DNA of 29,104 bases from NCBI GenBank assembly GCA_003649495.1, contig QMRZ01000005.1:1-29104 (forward strand). The letters run 5' to 3'. Under the pieces are notes generated by a model. The model had not been told where the DNA came from. It searched no databases and saw only the letters and a list, made by a program, of their open reading frames with translations. Made by a program: the position numbers and the translations under genes. Below are positions 15,327 to 22,950 of the stretch, piece after piece (the first letter of the stretch is position 1; every line of letters starts with the position of its first letter). The stretch is from Thermoprotei archaeon. GTDB lineage: Archaea > Thermoproteota > Thermoprotei > Thermofilales > Thermofilaceae.

Positions 15327-16181
15327 GTGAAGATAGGGCTTAACTTATGGACCCTAGTAGGATTCGAGTACACTATCAGGCCTAACCTTGAGGAGGCTGT
15401 CAAGACTGCTGGCGATATGGGATATGAGGGCGTGGAAGTGATCTTCGATGATGGAGTCCTAGATCCCCGCAAGATAAGCAAGGAGGAGAGAGAGCGCATA
15501 AAGGGAGTGGGCGTCGAAATACCGAGCGTCGCTACAGGCATATTCTGGAAGTACAACTTAGGCTCCCCCGACGAGGGTGAGAGGAAGACTGCTATCGAGT
15601 ACATCAGGCTGGGACTGGAGCTAGCCAGGGATCTGGGAGCAAGGGTCTTACTAGTAGTGCCTGGAGTTGCTAAGCCCGAGATACCATATGAGCAGCTGTA
15701 TGAGACTGCTAAATCCTCAATTAGGGAGGCAGCCAAGACCGCTGAAGATCTCGGCGTAACGATAGGCATTGAGAACGTCTGGAATAAGTTCCTGTACAGC
15801 CCACTTGAGTTCAGGAGGTTTATAGATGAAATAGGATCAGAGTATGTCAAGGCGTACTTCGACGTGGGGAATGTAGTAGCTTTAGGCTATCACGAGCACT
15901 GGACCAGGCTACTGAAGAATAAGATAGCCATGGTTCACGTCAAGGACTTCGACGTGGAGGTGGGTAATATAAGGGGCTTTAGACACGTGGGTAGAGGCAG
16001 CATAAACTGGGAGAGAGTAATAGCTCTCTTGAAGGAGGCTGGCTACGATGATTTCCTAATAGTTGAGTGCCCGCCTGAGTTCTACCCAGATCTTGAGAAG
16101 CCTAAGTATCCTGAGGACGGCATAAGGGCAGCTAGAGATAACCTAGAGGCGCTCAAGAGGATACTCGGGAGGGGTAAGTAA
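15327..16181 (+). CDS. Sugar phosphate isomerase/epimerase (xylose-isomerase-like TIM barrel)
   Basis: A 284-residue AP-endonuclease-2/xylose-isomerase-like TIM barrel. It starts 'KIGLNLWTLVG' and carries the family metal-binding sites in order: Glu in 'IGIENVWNKF', Asp in 'KAYFDVGNVVALGYHEHW', His in 'MVHVKDFD' and a final Glu in 'LIVECPPEF'. Enzymes of this family isomerise or epimerise sugars, keto-sugars or inositol derivatives, or hydrolyse 3-keto-sugars. The two Gfo/Idh/MocA oxidoreductases downstream (minus strand) are the usual partners of such enzymes in oxidising sugar or inositol pathways. Start GTG 15327 has a TATA box at the right distance. Exact substrate unknown. Confidence 0.8.
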   Translation: MKIGLNLWTLVGFEYTIRPNLEEAVKTAGDMGYEGVEVIFDDGVLDPRKISKEERERIKGVGVEIPSVATGIFWKYNLGSPDEGERKTAIEYIRLGLELARDLGARVLLVVPGVAKPEIPYEQLYETAKSSIREAAKTAEDLGVTIGIENVWNKFLYSPLEFRRFIDEIGSEYVKAYFDVGNVVALGYHEHWTRLLKNKIAMVHVKDFDVEVGNIRGFRHVGRGSINWERVIALLKEAGYDDFLIVECPPEFYPDLEKPKYPEDGIRAARDNLEALKRILGRGK

Positions 16182-16212
16182 GCTATACGACTTTTTCTCC
16201 AGTGGCACACAT

Positions 16213-16269
16213 GGGCTCAGAGGTACTTCCGCTCATCACAGTCAGCAAGGCGCTTTACTTCATGGCCCC
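16213..16269 (-). ncRNA. Box C/D guide sRNA with terminal stem
   Basis: On the minus strand: 5' stem GGGC (16268-16265), degenerate C box ATGAAGT (16263-16257), 11-nt guide (16256-16246), D' box CTGA (16245-16242), 2-nt spacer, C' box GTGATGA (16239-16233), 12-nt guide (16232-16221), D box CTGA (16220-16217) and 3' stem GCCC (16216-16213). D', C' and D are perfect and the four-pair G:C stem closes the RNA exactly at the boxes. The target of the first guide contains CAAGGCGCTT, which matches a conserved 23S segment (E. coli about 1640, recalled); N+5 points at G16250. I could not place the second target (AGGTACTTCCGC). The C box is the weak point. Confidence 0.72.
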
Positions 16270-16289
16270 GTTAATCCTCGGAGAAGTCT

Positions 16290-16297
16290 CTAAAAAG
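16290..16297 (-). promoter_or_regulatory. TATA-like element of the minus-strand sRNA
   Basis: CTTTTTAG on the minus strand, 27 nt before the C box at 16263. It is identical in sequence, and within one base in distance, to the element upstream of the sRNA at 1093-1141. It sits in a larger imperfect inverted repeat, GTCTC-T-AAAAA-G-TTTTT-GAGAC (16286-16307). Confidence 0.55.
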
Positions 16298-16316
16298 TTT
16301 TTGAGACGCCGACACG

Positions 16317-16324
16317 TTAAATAG
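16317..16324 (+). promoter_or_regulatory. TATA-like box of the acetyltransferase gene
   Basis: TTAAATAG 23-30 nt before GTG 16347, so the sRNA and acetyltransferase promoters are back to back. Confidence 0.4.
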
Positions 16325-16346
16325 GAAAAGCCCAGTCTCACTCCAT

Positions 16347-17618
16347 GTGAGCGAAGTATCCATTAGAGTCTACAAAGCTGGCGATGAGGAGCGTATTCCG
16401 AGCCTCCTCAGGAGGTGCTTCGATACCTTCAACAGGTACGGGCTTGATAGAGAGAAATGGCTTGAGTATGCCAGGCTAAATGAGGGATTCAAGCTTGAAG
16501 GCGCCTACGTACTGGAGGTTGAGGGCTCTGTGGTATCCCACGTTCAGGTAGTGGAGAAGACTCTGAGGACCGCGGCTGGGCTGCTTCTAACTGCAGGCAT
16601 AGCTAATGTCTCCACCGACCCCCAATACAGGGGCAGGGGCTACGCCACTAAGTTGCTGGGAAGCGTGATGGAGGATTATAGAGGGAGACAGTTCCCATTA
16701 ACCGCCTTATTCACGGGCTTCGCCAGCGGCCCACAGAGGATCTATAGGAGACTCGGCTACGTGGACGTCTGTCTCGAAGAGACGTTTACAGCACCTCTAT
16801 CAGATGCTGAGAGGAGGGCACTTAAGGTTAGCGGCATCGAGGTCAGGGAAGCTGAGGAGCGCGACCTCCCAGCTCTCATGCGGCTGTACGAGGAAATGGG
16901 TGAGTGCTTCACCGGATGGCCTCATAGGCCTGAAAATGACTGGAGGGAAAAGATCTTCGCGAGGACCGCCTACCACAGCTTCTTCTACGTGCCCAGGGAG
17001 GAGGGCAACCTGGTAGTCGCAGAGGAGGGAGGGGAGGTGCTGGGCTACGCGGTCACTATACGGTCTCCCCAGGAGCCTGACTTCATGTGGCTACTGGAGC
17101 TAGTCTACAAGCGAGACAGGCCCGACGCACTTCAATCTTTATACACGTACGCTGTAAAGAGAGCTGCCACTTTAGGATTAAAGGCTGTGAGAGCCTCAAT
17201 CCCGCGTGAGGATACGTATAGACGAGTATTTCGCGAGTTCAAATCTCAGGTAGGTGGGGGAGTTTACATGGTGGAGGTGCTAGACTTAGAGGCATTAACT
17301 AAGGAGGCATTAAGGACTGCTGACCTACGGGCTAGTAGCTTGATACCAGCTACTAGCATAGAGCTCAGGTACCGAGGTAAGGCTGTGAAAGTAAGACTTG
17401 GCGATGGAGAAGCTACACTACATGATGGAGATGTAGATGCCAAAATCGACGTGAACCCCGAGGAGTTCAATAGGTTGCTGTTTGGTTTTAGCAGCGTCGA
17501 GGACCTTATTCTCGGCTCTTACATTAAGAGCGATGTTCCGCTTAAGCGGGTAGCTGAGGCGTTAAGTGTCCTATTCTCGCCTAAGCCGTTACACATTTGG
17601 CCAGTAGACCACTGGTGA
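16347..17618 (+). CDS. Eis-like GNAT N-acetyltransferase with C-terminal SCP2-like domain
   Basis: A 423-residue protein with the Eis-type layout: an N-terminal GNAT domain, a second degenerate GNAT-like domain (about 150-290) and a C-terminal sterol-carrier-like domain (about 330-423) ending 'FSPKPLHIWPVDHW'. The acetyl-CoA-binding motif A is 'VSTDPQYRGRGYATKLL' (88-104), with the Q/RxxGxG/A signature RGRGYA. Such enzymes acetylate amines, including polyamines and aminoglycosides; the natural substrate here is unknown. Start is GTG 16347 (an ATG at 16345 is out of frame and closes at once). It is convergent with the oxidoreductase pair, 21 nt apart, and stands between the isomerase and that pair. 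Confidence 0.8.
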   Translation: MSEVSIRVYKAGDEERIPSLLRRCFDTFNRYGLDREKWLEYARLNEGFKLEGAYVLEVEGSVVSHVQVVEKTLRTAAGLLLTAGIANVSTDPQYRGRGYATKLLGSVMEDYRGRQFPLTALFTGFASGPQRIYRRLGYVDVCLEETFTAPLSDAERRALKVSGIEVREAEERDLPALMRLYEEMGECFTGWPHRPENDWREKIFARTAYHSFFYVPREEGNLVVAEEGGEVLGYAVTIRSPQEPDFMWLLELVYKRDRPDALQSLYTYAVKRAATLGLKAVRASIPREDTYRRVFREFKSQVGGGVYMVEVLDLEALTKEALRTADLRASSLIPATSIELRYRGKAVKVRLGDGEATLHDGDVDAKIDVNPEEFNRLLFGFSSVEDLILGSYIKSDVPLKRVAEALSVLFSPKPLHIWPVDHW

Positions 17619-17639
17619 TGGGAAAAAGGGAAGATTATT

Positions 17640-18638
17640 CTAACGCAGGGGGAGCTTTACCGGCTCTCCCTTCTTACTGGACTCGTAAGCTGCCAGCGCT
17701 ATCTCCAGCGCCTTATAGCCGTCGTAGCCTGTAGCCCTGGGAGTCTTGTCCTCCTCTACCACGCGTACGAAGTCCCTTATCATGTTGAAGTCACAGTCGG
17801 ACCCGAAGTACACCCATGTTAGCGGCTTCCCATCAACCACAAGATTTATGCAGGACCTGAAGGCATCGACCACTATGTAGCCCTCTGTCCCTATAATCCC
17901 GAGCCATACGTCGCCCCATATTGGCCAGCCCTCATGTCTCGACCAGCTACAATCAATGCTCCCTATGACCCCCTTCCTGAATTTAAGGGAGATGAGTGCG
18001 TTGTCCTCCACCCTTAATTCGCTCCTGATCTTCTCGCCTATTACGGCATAGACCTCCTCCACCTCATCACCTGTGTACCATCTCATCAAGTCGGCGGTGT
18101 GCACTGTATGATCCATCACAGCTCCACCCCCAGCTAGCTCGGGATCCCCGAACCAAAGGCCTGGGTACTTGCCGTGATTAGTGGTAGTTATGACCAGTAC
18201 ATCGCCTATCTCTCCTCTCTCTAGGATGCCCTTAATGGTCACGGTTGCGTCGTGGTACCTCATCACAAATGCCTGCTGTAGCTTCACACCAGCCTTCTCA
18301 GCTGCTCTTATCATCCTCTCCGCATCCTCTAAGCTTGTGGCTAGCGGCTTCTCCACTATCATGTGCTTCCCAGCCTCTGCTGCAGCTATGGCTAACTCAG
18401 CATGCTTAGCATTCTCCGATGTTATTATCACAGCATCAATGTCATCTCTCTTGAGGAGTTCTCGATAATCGGTGTAGGTATCCTTAACGCCGTAAGTCTC
18501 AGATGCTTTCTTAAGCCTTTCAGGATTATCATCGTAGATTGCCACTAGCTCAGCTTCCTCAAGTTCCTTAACCACCCTGGCATAGCTCCACGCATGTATG
18601 TGAGCGAATGACAGGATTCCAAACCTTAACTTCCTCAT
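17640..18638 (-). CDS. Gfo/Idh/MocA-family oxidoreductase (SFAHxH subtype)
   Basis: A 332-residue dehydrogenase. The nucleotide-binding turn reads 'FGILSFAHIHAWSYARVV' where most relatives have GxGxxG, a known variant subtype of the family. The EKP motif is intact (HMIVEKPLATS, about 92-102) and the catalytic region has 'VMDHTVHTADLMRWY' (DxxxHxxD-like). It probably acts on a sugar or cyclitol with NAD(P). Its ATG overlaps the stop of the upstream paralogue by 4 nt, so the pair is made together and may act as successive steps or a heteromer. Second gene of a two-gene operon; convergent with the acetyltransferase. Confidence 0.85.
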   Translation of the reverse strand: MRKLRFGILSFAHIHAWSYARVVKELEEAELVAIYDDNPERLKKASETYGVKDTYTDYRELLKRDDIDAVIITSENAKHAELAIAAAEAGKHMIVEKPLATSLEDAERMIRAAEKAGVKLQQAFVMRYHDATVTIKGILERGEIGDVLVITTTNHGKYPGLWFGDPELAGGGAVMDHTVHTADLMRWYTGDEVEEVYAVIGEKIRSELRVEDNALISLKFRKGVIGSIDCSWSRHEGWPIWGDVWLGIIGTEGYIVVDAFRSCINLVVDGKPLTWVYFGSDCDFNMIRDFVRVVEEDKTPRATGYDGYKALEIALAAYESSKKGEPVKLPLR

Positions 18639-19642
18639 AGGACCTCACCCCCCAGGGGGAGCTTCACGGGCTTACCCTCCTCTACCGACTTAACCGCTGC
18701 TAGCACGACTTCCAGAGTCTTCCTAGCCTCCTCGCCCGTCACCATGGGCTCCTTATCCTCTACAACGCACTCGTAGAAGTGCTTTATCTCCTTGTAGTAG
18801 GCATCCTCCTCCACGGGCGTAAAGTCGGTCGGGGGAGCTCCCGGCCTGAATATCCTCACGGCAGAGGTGGTGTGATTATCAACTGTGAGCATCCCCTTAG
18901 TACCTACGATTTCCAGGTATGTAGTGAAGGGGAAGCCAGGGGGCTGTATCCAGCTGCCCTCTACGTACGCTATGGCGCCATTCTTGAACTTCAGTATGGC
19001 GTGAGTGTAGTCATGTGCTGTGGAGTCCCTGGTTTTGAGGACTCCGCCCCTGGCATATACGCTCTCAATATCTCCTAGAGCCCACCTGAGGAAGTCCACG
19101 TCGTGTATGCTCATGTCAACGAAAACTCCACCTCCCAGCCTCCTATCCTTGTGCCAGGGTGCCCACTCCGGGAATGGCGATAGCCTGTATGCACGCGCTA
19201 TCCTTGGCTCCCCTATTGTCCCCTCATCCACTATGCGCTTAGCAGCTACGTACTCAGGCCAGAACCTTAAGCAGTGAGCTACCATGAACTTCACCCCAGC
19301 CTTCTTCGCAGTCTGTATCATTTCATCAGCTTCCCTAAGCCTCAGAGCTATAGGCTTCTCACACATGACGTGCTTACCGCTCTTCATAGCGGCTACGGCT
19401 ATCTCGGCGTGTGTATAGGTGGGTGTGCAGACATCCACTATGTCCACTTCCTTCATCTCTAGCACCTTACTGTAATCAGTGAAGTAGTTGGGGACGCCGT
19501 ACTCCTCTGCAGCTCGTTTAGCTCTACCCTCAATTATATCTACGACAGCTACTAGCTTAGCACCCTTCACTCTCTTCCAGCTGCCTAGGTGGACGCCCCC
19601 TATAAAGCCACAGCCTATCAGTGCCACTCCGAGCTCCTCCAT
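18635..19642 (-). CDS. Gfo/Idh/MocA-family oxidoreductase
   Basis: A 335-residue dehydrogenase with a classical 'ALIGCGFIGGVHLGSW' Rossmann motif (GxGxxG), an Asp-ended second strand (VAVVDI, NAD preference), EKP motif 'HVMCEKPIALR' (about 90-100) and catalytic region 'FVDMSIHDVDFLRWALGD'. First gene of the minus-strand pair, overlapping its partner by 4 nt. With the TIM-barrel isomerase at 15327 it suggests oxidation and rearrangement of a sugar or inositol. Its promoter region is shared with the divergent Thg1-like gene; a palindrome lies at 19702-19719. Confidence 0.87.
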   Translation of the reverse strand: MEELGVALIGCGFIGGVHLGSWKRVKGAKLVAVVDIIEGRAKRAAEEYGVPNYFTDYSKVLEMKEVDIVDVCTPTYTHAEIAVAAMKSGKHVMCEKPIALRLREADEMIQTAKKAGVKFMVAHCLRFWPEYVAAKRIVDEGTIGEPRIARAYRLSPFPEWAPWHKDRRLGGGVFVDMSIHDVDFLRWALGDIESVYARGGVLKTRDSTAHDYTHAILKFKNGAIAYVEGSWIQPPGFPFTTYLEIVGTKGMLTVDNHTTSAVRIFRPGAPPTDFTPVEEDAYYKEIKHFYECVVEDKEPMVTGEEARKTLEVVLAAVKSVEEGKPVKLPLGGEVL

Positions 19643-19701
19643 CGCCTTAGACTGAGGCTATGAGGCAAAAATGGGTTGTCCCGACCCGCTACATTTTAGG
19701 A

Positions 19702-19719
19702 TACTAGGCATTCCTAGTA
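19702..19719. promoter_or_regulatory. 18-bp palindrome in divergent promoter
   Basis: TACTAGG-CATT-CCTAGTA, two perfect 7-nt arms around a 4-nt centre, 11 nt before ATG 19731 and 59 nt before the divergent ATG 19642. It shares the CTAGG/CCTAG half-sites of the palindrome at 4998-5015, but with a spacing of 4 in place of 8. Candidate operator. Confidence 0.45.
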
Positions 19720-19730
19720 CGGGGCGATGA

Positions 19731-20438
19731 ATGATCCCTGAAGAGCTGGTGCAGGTGCCTGTAGCGAAGCTGGATAGGGAGTACAAGTCGAGGGAGAAGC
19801 TACTCGAAGCTAGAGTTAAGCTACCTTTGGCCATAAGGCTTGATGGAGTGGGCTTCAGTAAGGCACTAATAGGGTTTGCCGAACCCAGGGATGTTAGAGT
19901 CCACAAGGCGATAGTTGAGGCCGCCTCTGAAATAGTTAAGAGATTCTCTGCTAGCGGAGCATACGTGGCTAGTGATGAGATTAACGTTCTCCTCTTAGGC
20001 CCCTCCCTCCCCTATGCAGGGAGGCTACAAAAACTGGTGAGCATATCGGCTGCACTCGCATCGAGCTCCACTTCCCTAGCCTTAGGACGTACACTGCTCT
20101 TCGACGCCAGGGTAGTGCCTCTCGAGGGGGTTGACGATGCTAAGAGATACGTTTTGTACAGAGCTAGGATCGCACTAAACAACTATGTAGGGCGCGTGCT
20201 GCGGAAGATTACTGTTAAGAGTCTTAAACCTCCCTCGTTAAGAGAACAGCTGGAGCTACTCCGAGAGCTTGGGATTAACATCGGAGAAAAACCGGTCTGG
20301 GAGTGGGCTGGGACTAGCATTTACTGGAGTGTCAGCGCAGCTGGTAAACGAGTGCTTAAGCACTGTGACGGGCCTGACGGCCTGTTAAAAGCCCTCGAGC
20401 GCTATAGGTCACCGGAGCTCTCAAGCCTCTCAAAGTGA
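19731..20438 (+). CDS. Thg1-like 3'-5' RNA polymerase / tRNA-His guanylyltransferase
   Basis: A 235-residue protein of the Thg1/TLP family, which adds nucleotides to the 5' end of tRNA (G-1 of tRNA-His, or template-directed 5' repair). Catalytic motifs: 'LPLAIRLDGVGFSKAL' (RxDGxxF, Asp38), 'YVASDEINVLLL' (SDE, 80-82), then 'FDARVVPL' and 'YVLYRARIALNNYVGRVL'. The length fits archaeal members. Several positions are more diverged than in typical family members (for example 'FDEPRDVRVHKAIV'-type spacing after motif 1), so a TLP repair role is as likely as guanylyltransferase. Start ATG 19731. The 3' end overlaps the convergent regulator gene by 37 nt. Confidence 0.75.
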   Translation: MIPEELVQVPVAKLDREYKSREKLLEARVKLPLAIRLDGVGFSKALIGFAEPRDVRVHKAIVEAASEIVKRFSASGAYVASDEINVLLLGPSLPYAGRLQKLVSISAALASSSTSLALGRTLLFDARVVPLEGVDDAKRYVLYRARIALNNYVGRVLRKITVKSLKPPSLREQLELLRELGINIGEKPVWEWAGTSIYWSVSAAGKRVLKHCDGPDGLLKALERYRSPELSSLSK

Positions 20439-20722
20439 GTTTGTAATGCCTCATGTAGCTCACGTAACTTCTTGGCCAGTGGCCCATCCCTCAACCTATA
20501 CACCTTCCTAGCCTTAGCGCTGGAGACCGCTACACACTCCACTATCCCCTGCATAGTCAAAGTGTTCAGGACTCTCGCTACCGAGGACTCGCTTACCTTC
20601 AATCTCCTTGCAATTTCGCGTACTGAGAAGAATCTACCCTTCTTCTCGACCAGGAGTTGAAGAACTTTAACAGATACCCTGTTGCCGAATATTTTCTCAA
20701 AGTACGTCACTTCGTGTCTCAA
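20402..20722 (-). CDS. Small winged-helix transcriptional regulator
   Basis: A 106-residue protein with one winged helix (about 15-75): 'VSVKVLQLLVEKKG', 'FSVREIARRLKVSESSVARVLNTLTMQGIVE' and a wing 'KARKVYRL', followed by a C-terminal helix (REL-HEALQTHFERL) probably for dimerisation. MarR/ArsR-like in size. Start is TTG 20722. It is divergent from the V4R-KaiC operon across a 159-bp AT-rich spacer, the usual place for a local regulator, and could control that operon and itself. The ligand, if any, is unknown. Confidence 0.75.
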   Translation of the reverse strand: MRHEVTYFEKIFGNRVSVKVLQLLVEKKGRFFSVREIARRLKVSESSVARVLNTLTMQGIVECVAVSSAKARKVYRLRDGPLAKKLRELHEALQTHFERLESSGDL

Positions 20723-20760
20723 GGCTTGACTAGCGCGGTTATCAGTCTTATTTGCTTAAA

Positions 20761-20772
20761 AATAAATTTATT
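20761..20772. promoter_or_regulatory. 12-bp perfect palindrome in regulator/V4R spacer
   Basis: AATAAATTTATT, about 40 nt upstream of the regulator's TTG and 110 nt upstream of the V4R gene. It could be an operator or merely AT-rich promoter DNA. Confidence 0.3.
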
Positions 20773-20845
20773 GATAAGTTATAGTAAAATCAGTATGTGC
20801 GAATTTTCGTTTTTCACAAACTGTCCTTTACTTAATAGGGTATTA

Positions 20846-20855
20846 TTTATATAAA
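20846..20855 (+). promoter_or_regulatory. TATA box of the V4R-KaiC operon
   Basis: TTTATATAAA, a near-ideal archaeal TATA box, 27-36 nt before ATG 20882, predicting a leaderless or almost leaderless mRNA. Confidence 0.65.
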
Positions 20856-20881
20856 CGTAAGAAGATAACCATACGACGACT

Positions 20882-21595
20882 ATGGCTCTACATGCCTTAC
20901 TCTGCCTGGAGCTTAGCGGCGAGGCTGCGGGCCTACTGGAGCTGCTTGAGGAGGTGAATGCTAAGCTCCTCAGCCTGTTACATGTTAAGCTTGAGAGGGG
21001 GAGGAGCCTAGCTATATGTGACCTCCTCCTGCCGGAGGAGCTAGATGTGGAGGAGTTAGGCGAGAAGCTCAGGAGCATAGAGGGGGTTAGGGGCATTTGC
21101 GCCTTACGGGTAGAGAGGGGATCTCAAGCCCCCCTCCTAGCATGCGAGCTTTATTTTCTGGGGTCAAAAGCCCTAGTAGTGCCCTTCTCCCTGATGAGAG
21201 AAGCGCTGAAGTCGTTCTACTCGGAGCTGGGTACGGCTGGGAGAGCTCTAGTCTTTGGGATAGGGAGGCGCATGGGGGAGGCTTTCCAGAGGATCACAGG
21301 TAGCGGAAAGCTGAGAGAAGATCTCGAGAGGTTACTGGAGGGGCTTAGGGCGCTAGGACTCTGTGAGAGGTATGAGATCTCTAGGAACGGTCATAAGGTT
21401 AGGATATGGGGTCTGCTCGAATGCGTAAACGCTACTGAGCCTGGCAGGGCTAATAGCGAGCTCTTTAGGGGCTTGATCTCCGGTGTAGCATGCTCCATAC
21501 TGAACAGGGATATGGTGTACATTGAGGAGAGGTGCATCGCTGAGGGCAATGAATATTGCGAATTTAAACTTAAGGAGGTAAGAGGGAGCGGATGA
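20882..21595 (+). CDS. V4R-domain sensor protein
   Basis: A 237-residue protein. The C-terminal ~90 residues are a V4R (4-vinyl reductase) domain, with the end pattern 'LFRGLISGVACSILNRDMVYIEERCIAEGNEYCEFKL', whose two cysteines (ERC, EYC) are typical. The N-terminal ~80 residues have alternating beta/alpha pattern and look like an ACT-type domain. V4R domains are thought to bind small hydrophobic molecules, and in archaea they often accompany signalling or regulatory proteins. The last 4 nt overlap the ATG of the KaiC gene (ATGA, 21592-21595), so the two proteins are translationally coupled and probably form a sensor-ATPase pair. Confidence 0.75.
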   Translation: MALHALLCLELSGEAAGLLELLEEVNAKLLSLLHVKLERGRSLAICDLLLPEELDVEELGEKLRSIEGVRGICALRVERGSQAPLLACELYFLGSKALVVPFSLMREALKSFYSELGTAGRALVFGIGRRMGEAFQRITGSGKLREDLERLLEGLRALGLCERYEISRNGHKVRIWGLLECVNATEPGRANSELFRGLISGVACSILNRDMVYIEERCIAEGNEYCEFKLKEVRGSG

Positions 21596-22950
21596 CGGTT
21601 ATGAAGTTGGAGGACTGTCCTAGTGGGATACCTGGGTTTGATGAAGTGACAGGGGGATTTTATAGGGGACAGCTAGTGCTTGTAGCAGGTAACGCGGGCT
21701 CGGGTAAGACAACGTTCGCTGCCAAATTCATTTATGAGGGGGCTAGGAGGTGGGGTGAGCCAGGCTTATACATTAGCACTGGTGAGAGCAAGGAGGAGTT
21801 CTATGCTTACATGGCTAAACTTGGCATGAACTTTAAGAAGCTGGAGGAGCAGGGCCTATTCCGCTATGTACTATTTCCCACGCCGACCTCGAGTGACGCC
21901 CTCATGAATCTGTCTAAAGAGTTAGTATCCAATGCGATGGAGATGAAGGCTAGGCGAGTAGTCATCGACTCCATAACACCCTTCCTGGCACTCTCGCCCC
22001 CCCTCGAAGTCAGAGCAGTGCTTCATAACGCTCTCAAGACGATTACTAGGACCCTCAGAGCTACTACCATACTCACAGTCGAAGTACCGAGAGGGAGGGA
22101 GAGCATCGGGGCCGAGGTGGAGGAGTTTGTATGTGATGCACTCATAAGACTAGCTCTCGTGGTGCCCGAGGCTGGTGCGCCCTATAGGACAATGCGCGTG
22201 TTAAAGCTTAGGGGTAGGCCGCTGAGCCGCGTGGCATACGAGTACGAGATAGGCCCCCCATATGGAATAAGGGTATTGCCTACAAGCCTGCTGGAGGAGC
22301 TCGAGTCCAAGATTAACAGGCTTGATAGAGTGCCCACAGGAGTAGAGGGATTAGACGAGGTATTAGGCGGGGGCTTGATTAGGGGAACTGTAGTGCTGAT
22401 CGAGGGACCTCCCGGCTCGGGCAAGACTCTCCTAGCGCTCTCAATAGCTGCTGAAAATAGTGCAAGAGGGCTAGAGACAGCTTACATAAGCTTTGAAGAG
22501 CCTAAGCAACAGATAGAGGAGACGCTAAGATTCCTGGGGTATGAGCCTGAAAAGCTTGAGAAGCTGAGTGTAAGCTCTGTGAGCCCTCGAGCTCTGACGC
22601 TGAGGGGGATCTATAATATTGCTGAGGCTTTGCACACACTAGATAGGAAGGTTGACTTAATTGTACTTGATGGCCTGACAGCCCTAGCTAGGGAGTTTGG
22701 TGCGGCTTTTGCTCAAATTATGAGGGAGATAGCGTTCTCTGCTAAACGAAGAGGCTGTACGCTAATAATCACTGTGATAAGCGGCTTGGCCGTGCTCAAC
22801 ACCATAGCCGATACCTTGATTAAGCTCAGAGTTAGGGAGGAGGAGAGAGAGTTAAGGAGAGAGTTAGCGGTAATCAAAATGAGGATGTACTCGCCAACGC
22901 CCAGATATAAGGAATTAAAGCTCGTGGGTAACAGGCTGGTGGTAGCGTGA
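21592..22950 (+). CDS. Double-domain KaiC-like RecA ATPase
   Basis: A 452-residue protein with two RecA/KaiC domains. Domain 1: Walker A GNAGSGKT (33-40) and Walker B VVIDS (Asp126). Domain 2: Walker A GPPGSGKT (272-279), the catalytic glutamate pair in 'YISFEEPKQQ' (302-303) and Walker B LIVLDG (Asp360). At the matching place domain 1 has 'STGESKEE' (62-69), so the usual EE pair is altered and the two halves probably differ in ATPase or autokinase activity. Archaeal KaiC homologues act in signalling with partner proteins; nothing here indicates a clock. The start overlaps V4R and the stop overlaps the next gene (GTGA, 22947-22950). Confidence 0.87.
   Translation: MTVMKLEDCPSGIPGFDEVTGGFYRGQLVLVAGNAGSGKTTFAAKFIYEGARRWGEPGLYISTGESKEEFYAYMAKLGMNFKKLEEQGLFRYVLFPTPTSSDALMNLSKELVSNAMEMKARRVVIDSITPFLALSPPLEVRAVLHNALKTITRTLRATTILTVEVPRGRESIGAEVEEFVCDALIRLALVVPEAGAPYRTMRVLKLRGRPLSRVAYEYEIGPPYGIRVLPTSLLEELESKINRLDRVPTGVEGLDEVLGGGLIRGTVVLIEGPPGSGKTLLALSIAAENSARGLETAYISFEEPKQQIEETLRFLGYEPEKLEKLSVSSVSPRALTLRGIYNIAEALHTLDRKVDLIVLDGLTALAREFGAAFAQIMREIAFSAKRRGCTLIITVISGLAVLNTIADTLIKLRVREEERELRRELAVIKMRMYSPTPRYKELKLVGNRLVVA

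Noticed and set aside
16286..16307. Imperfect inverted repeat GTCTC-T-AAAAA-G-TTTTT-GAGAC taken as a terminator or operator
   Set aside because: It is better explained by the TATA-like element of the minus-strand sRNA plus flanking symmetry; no separate role is needed.
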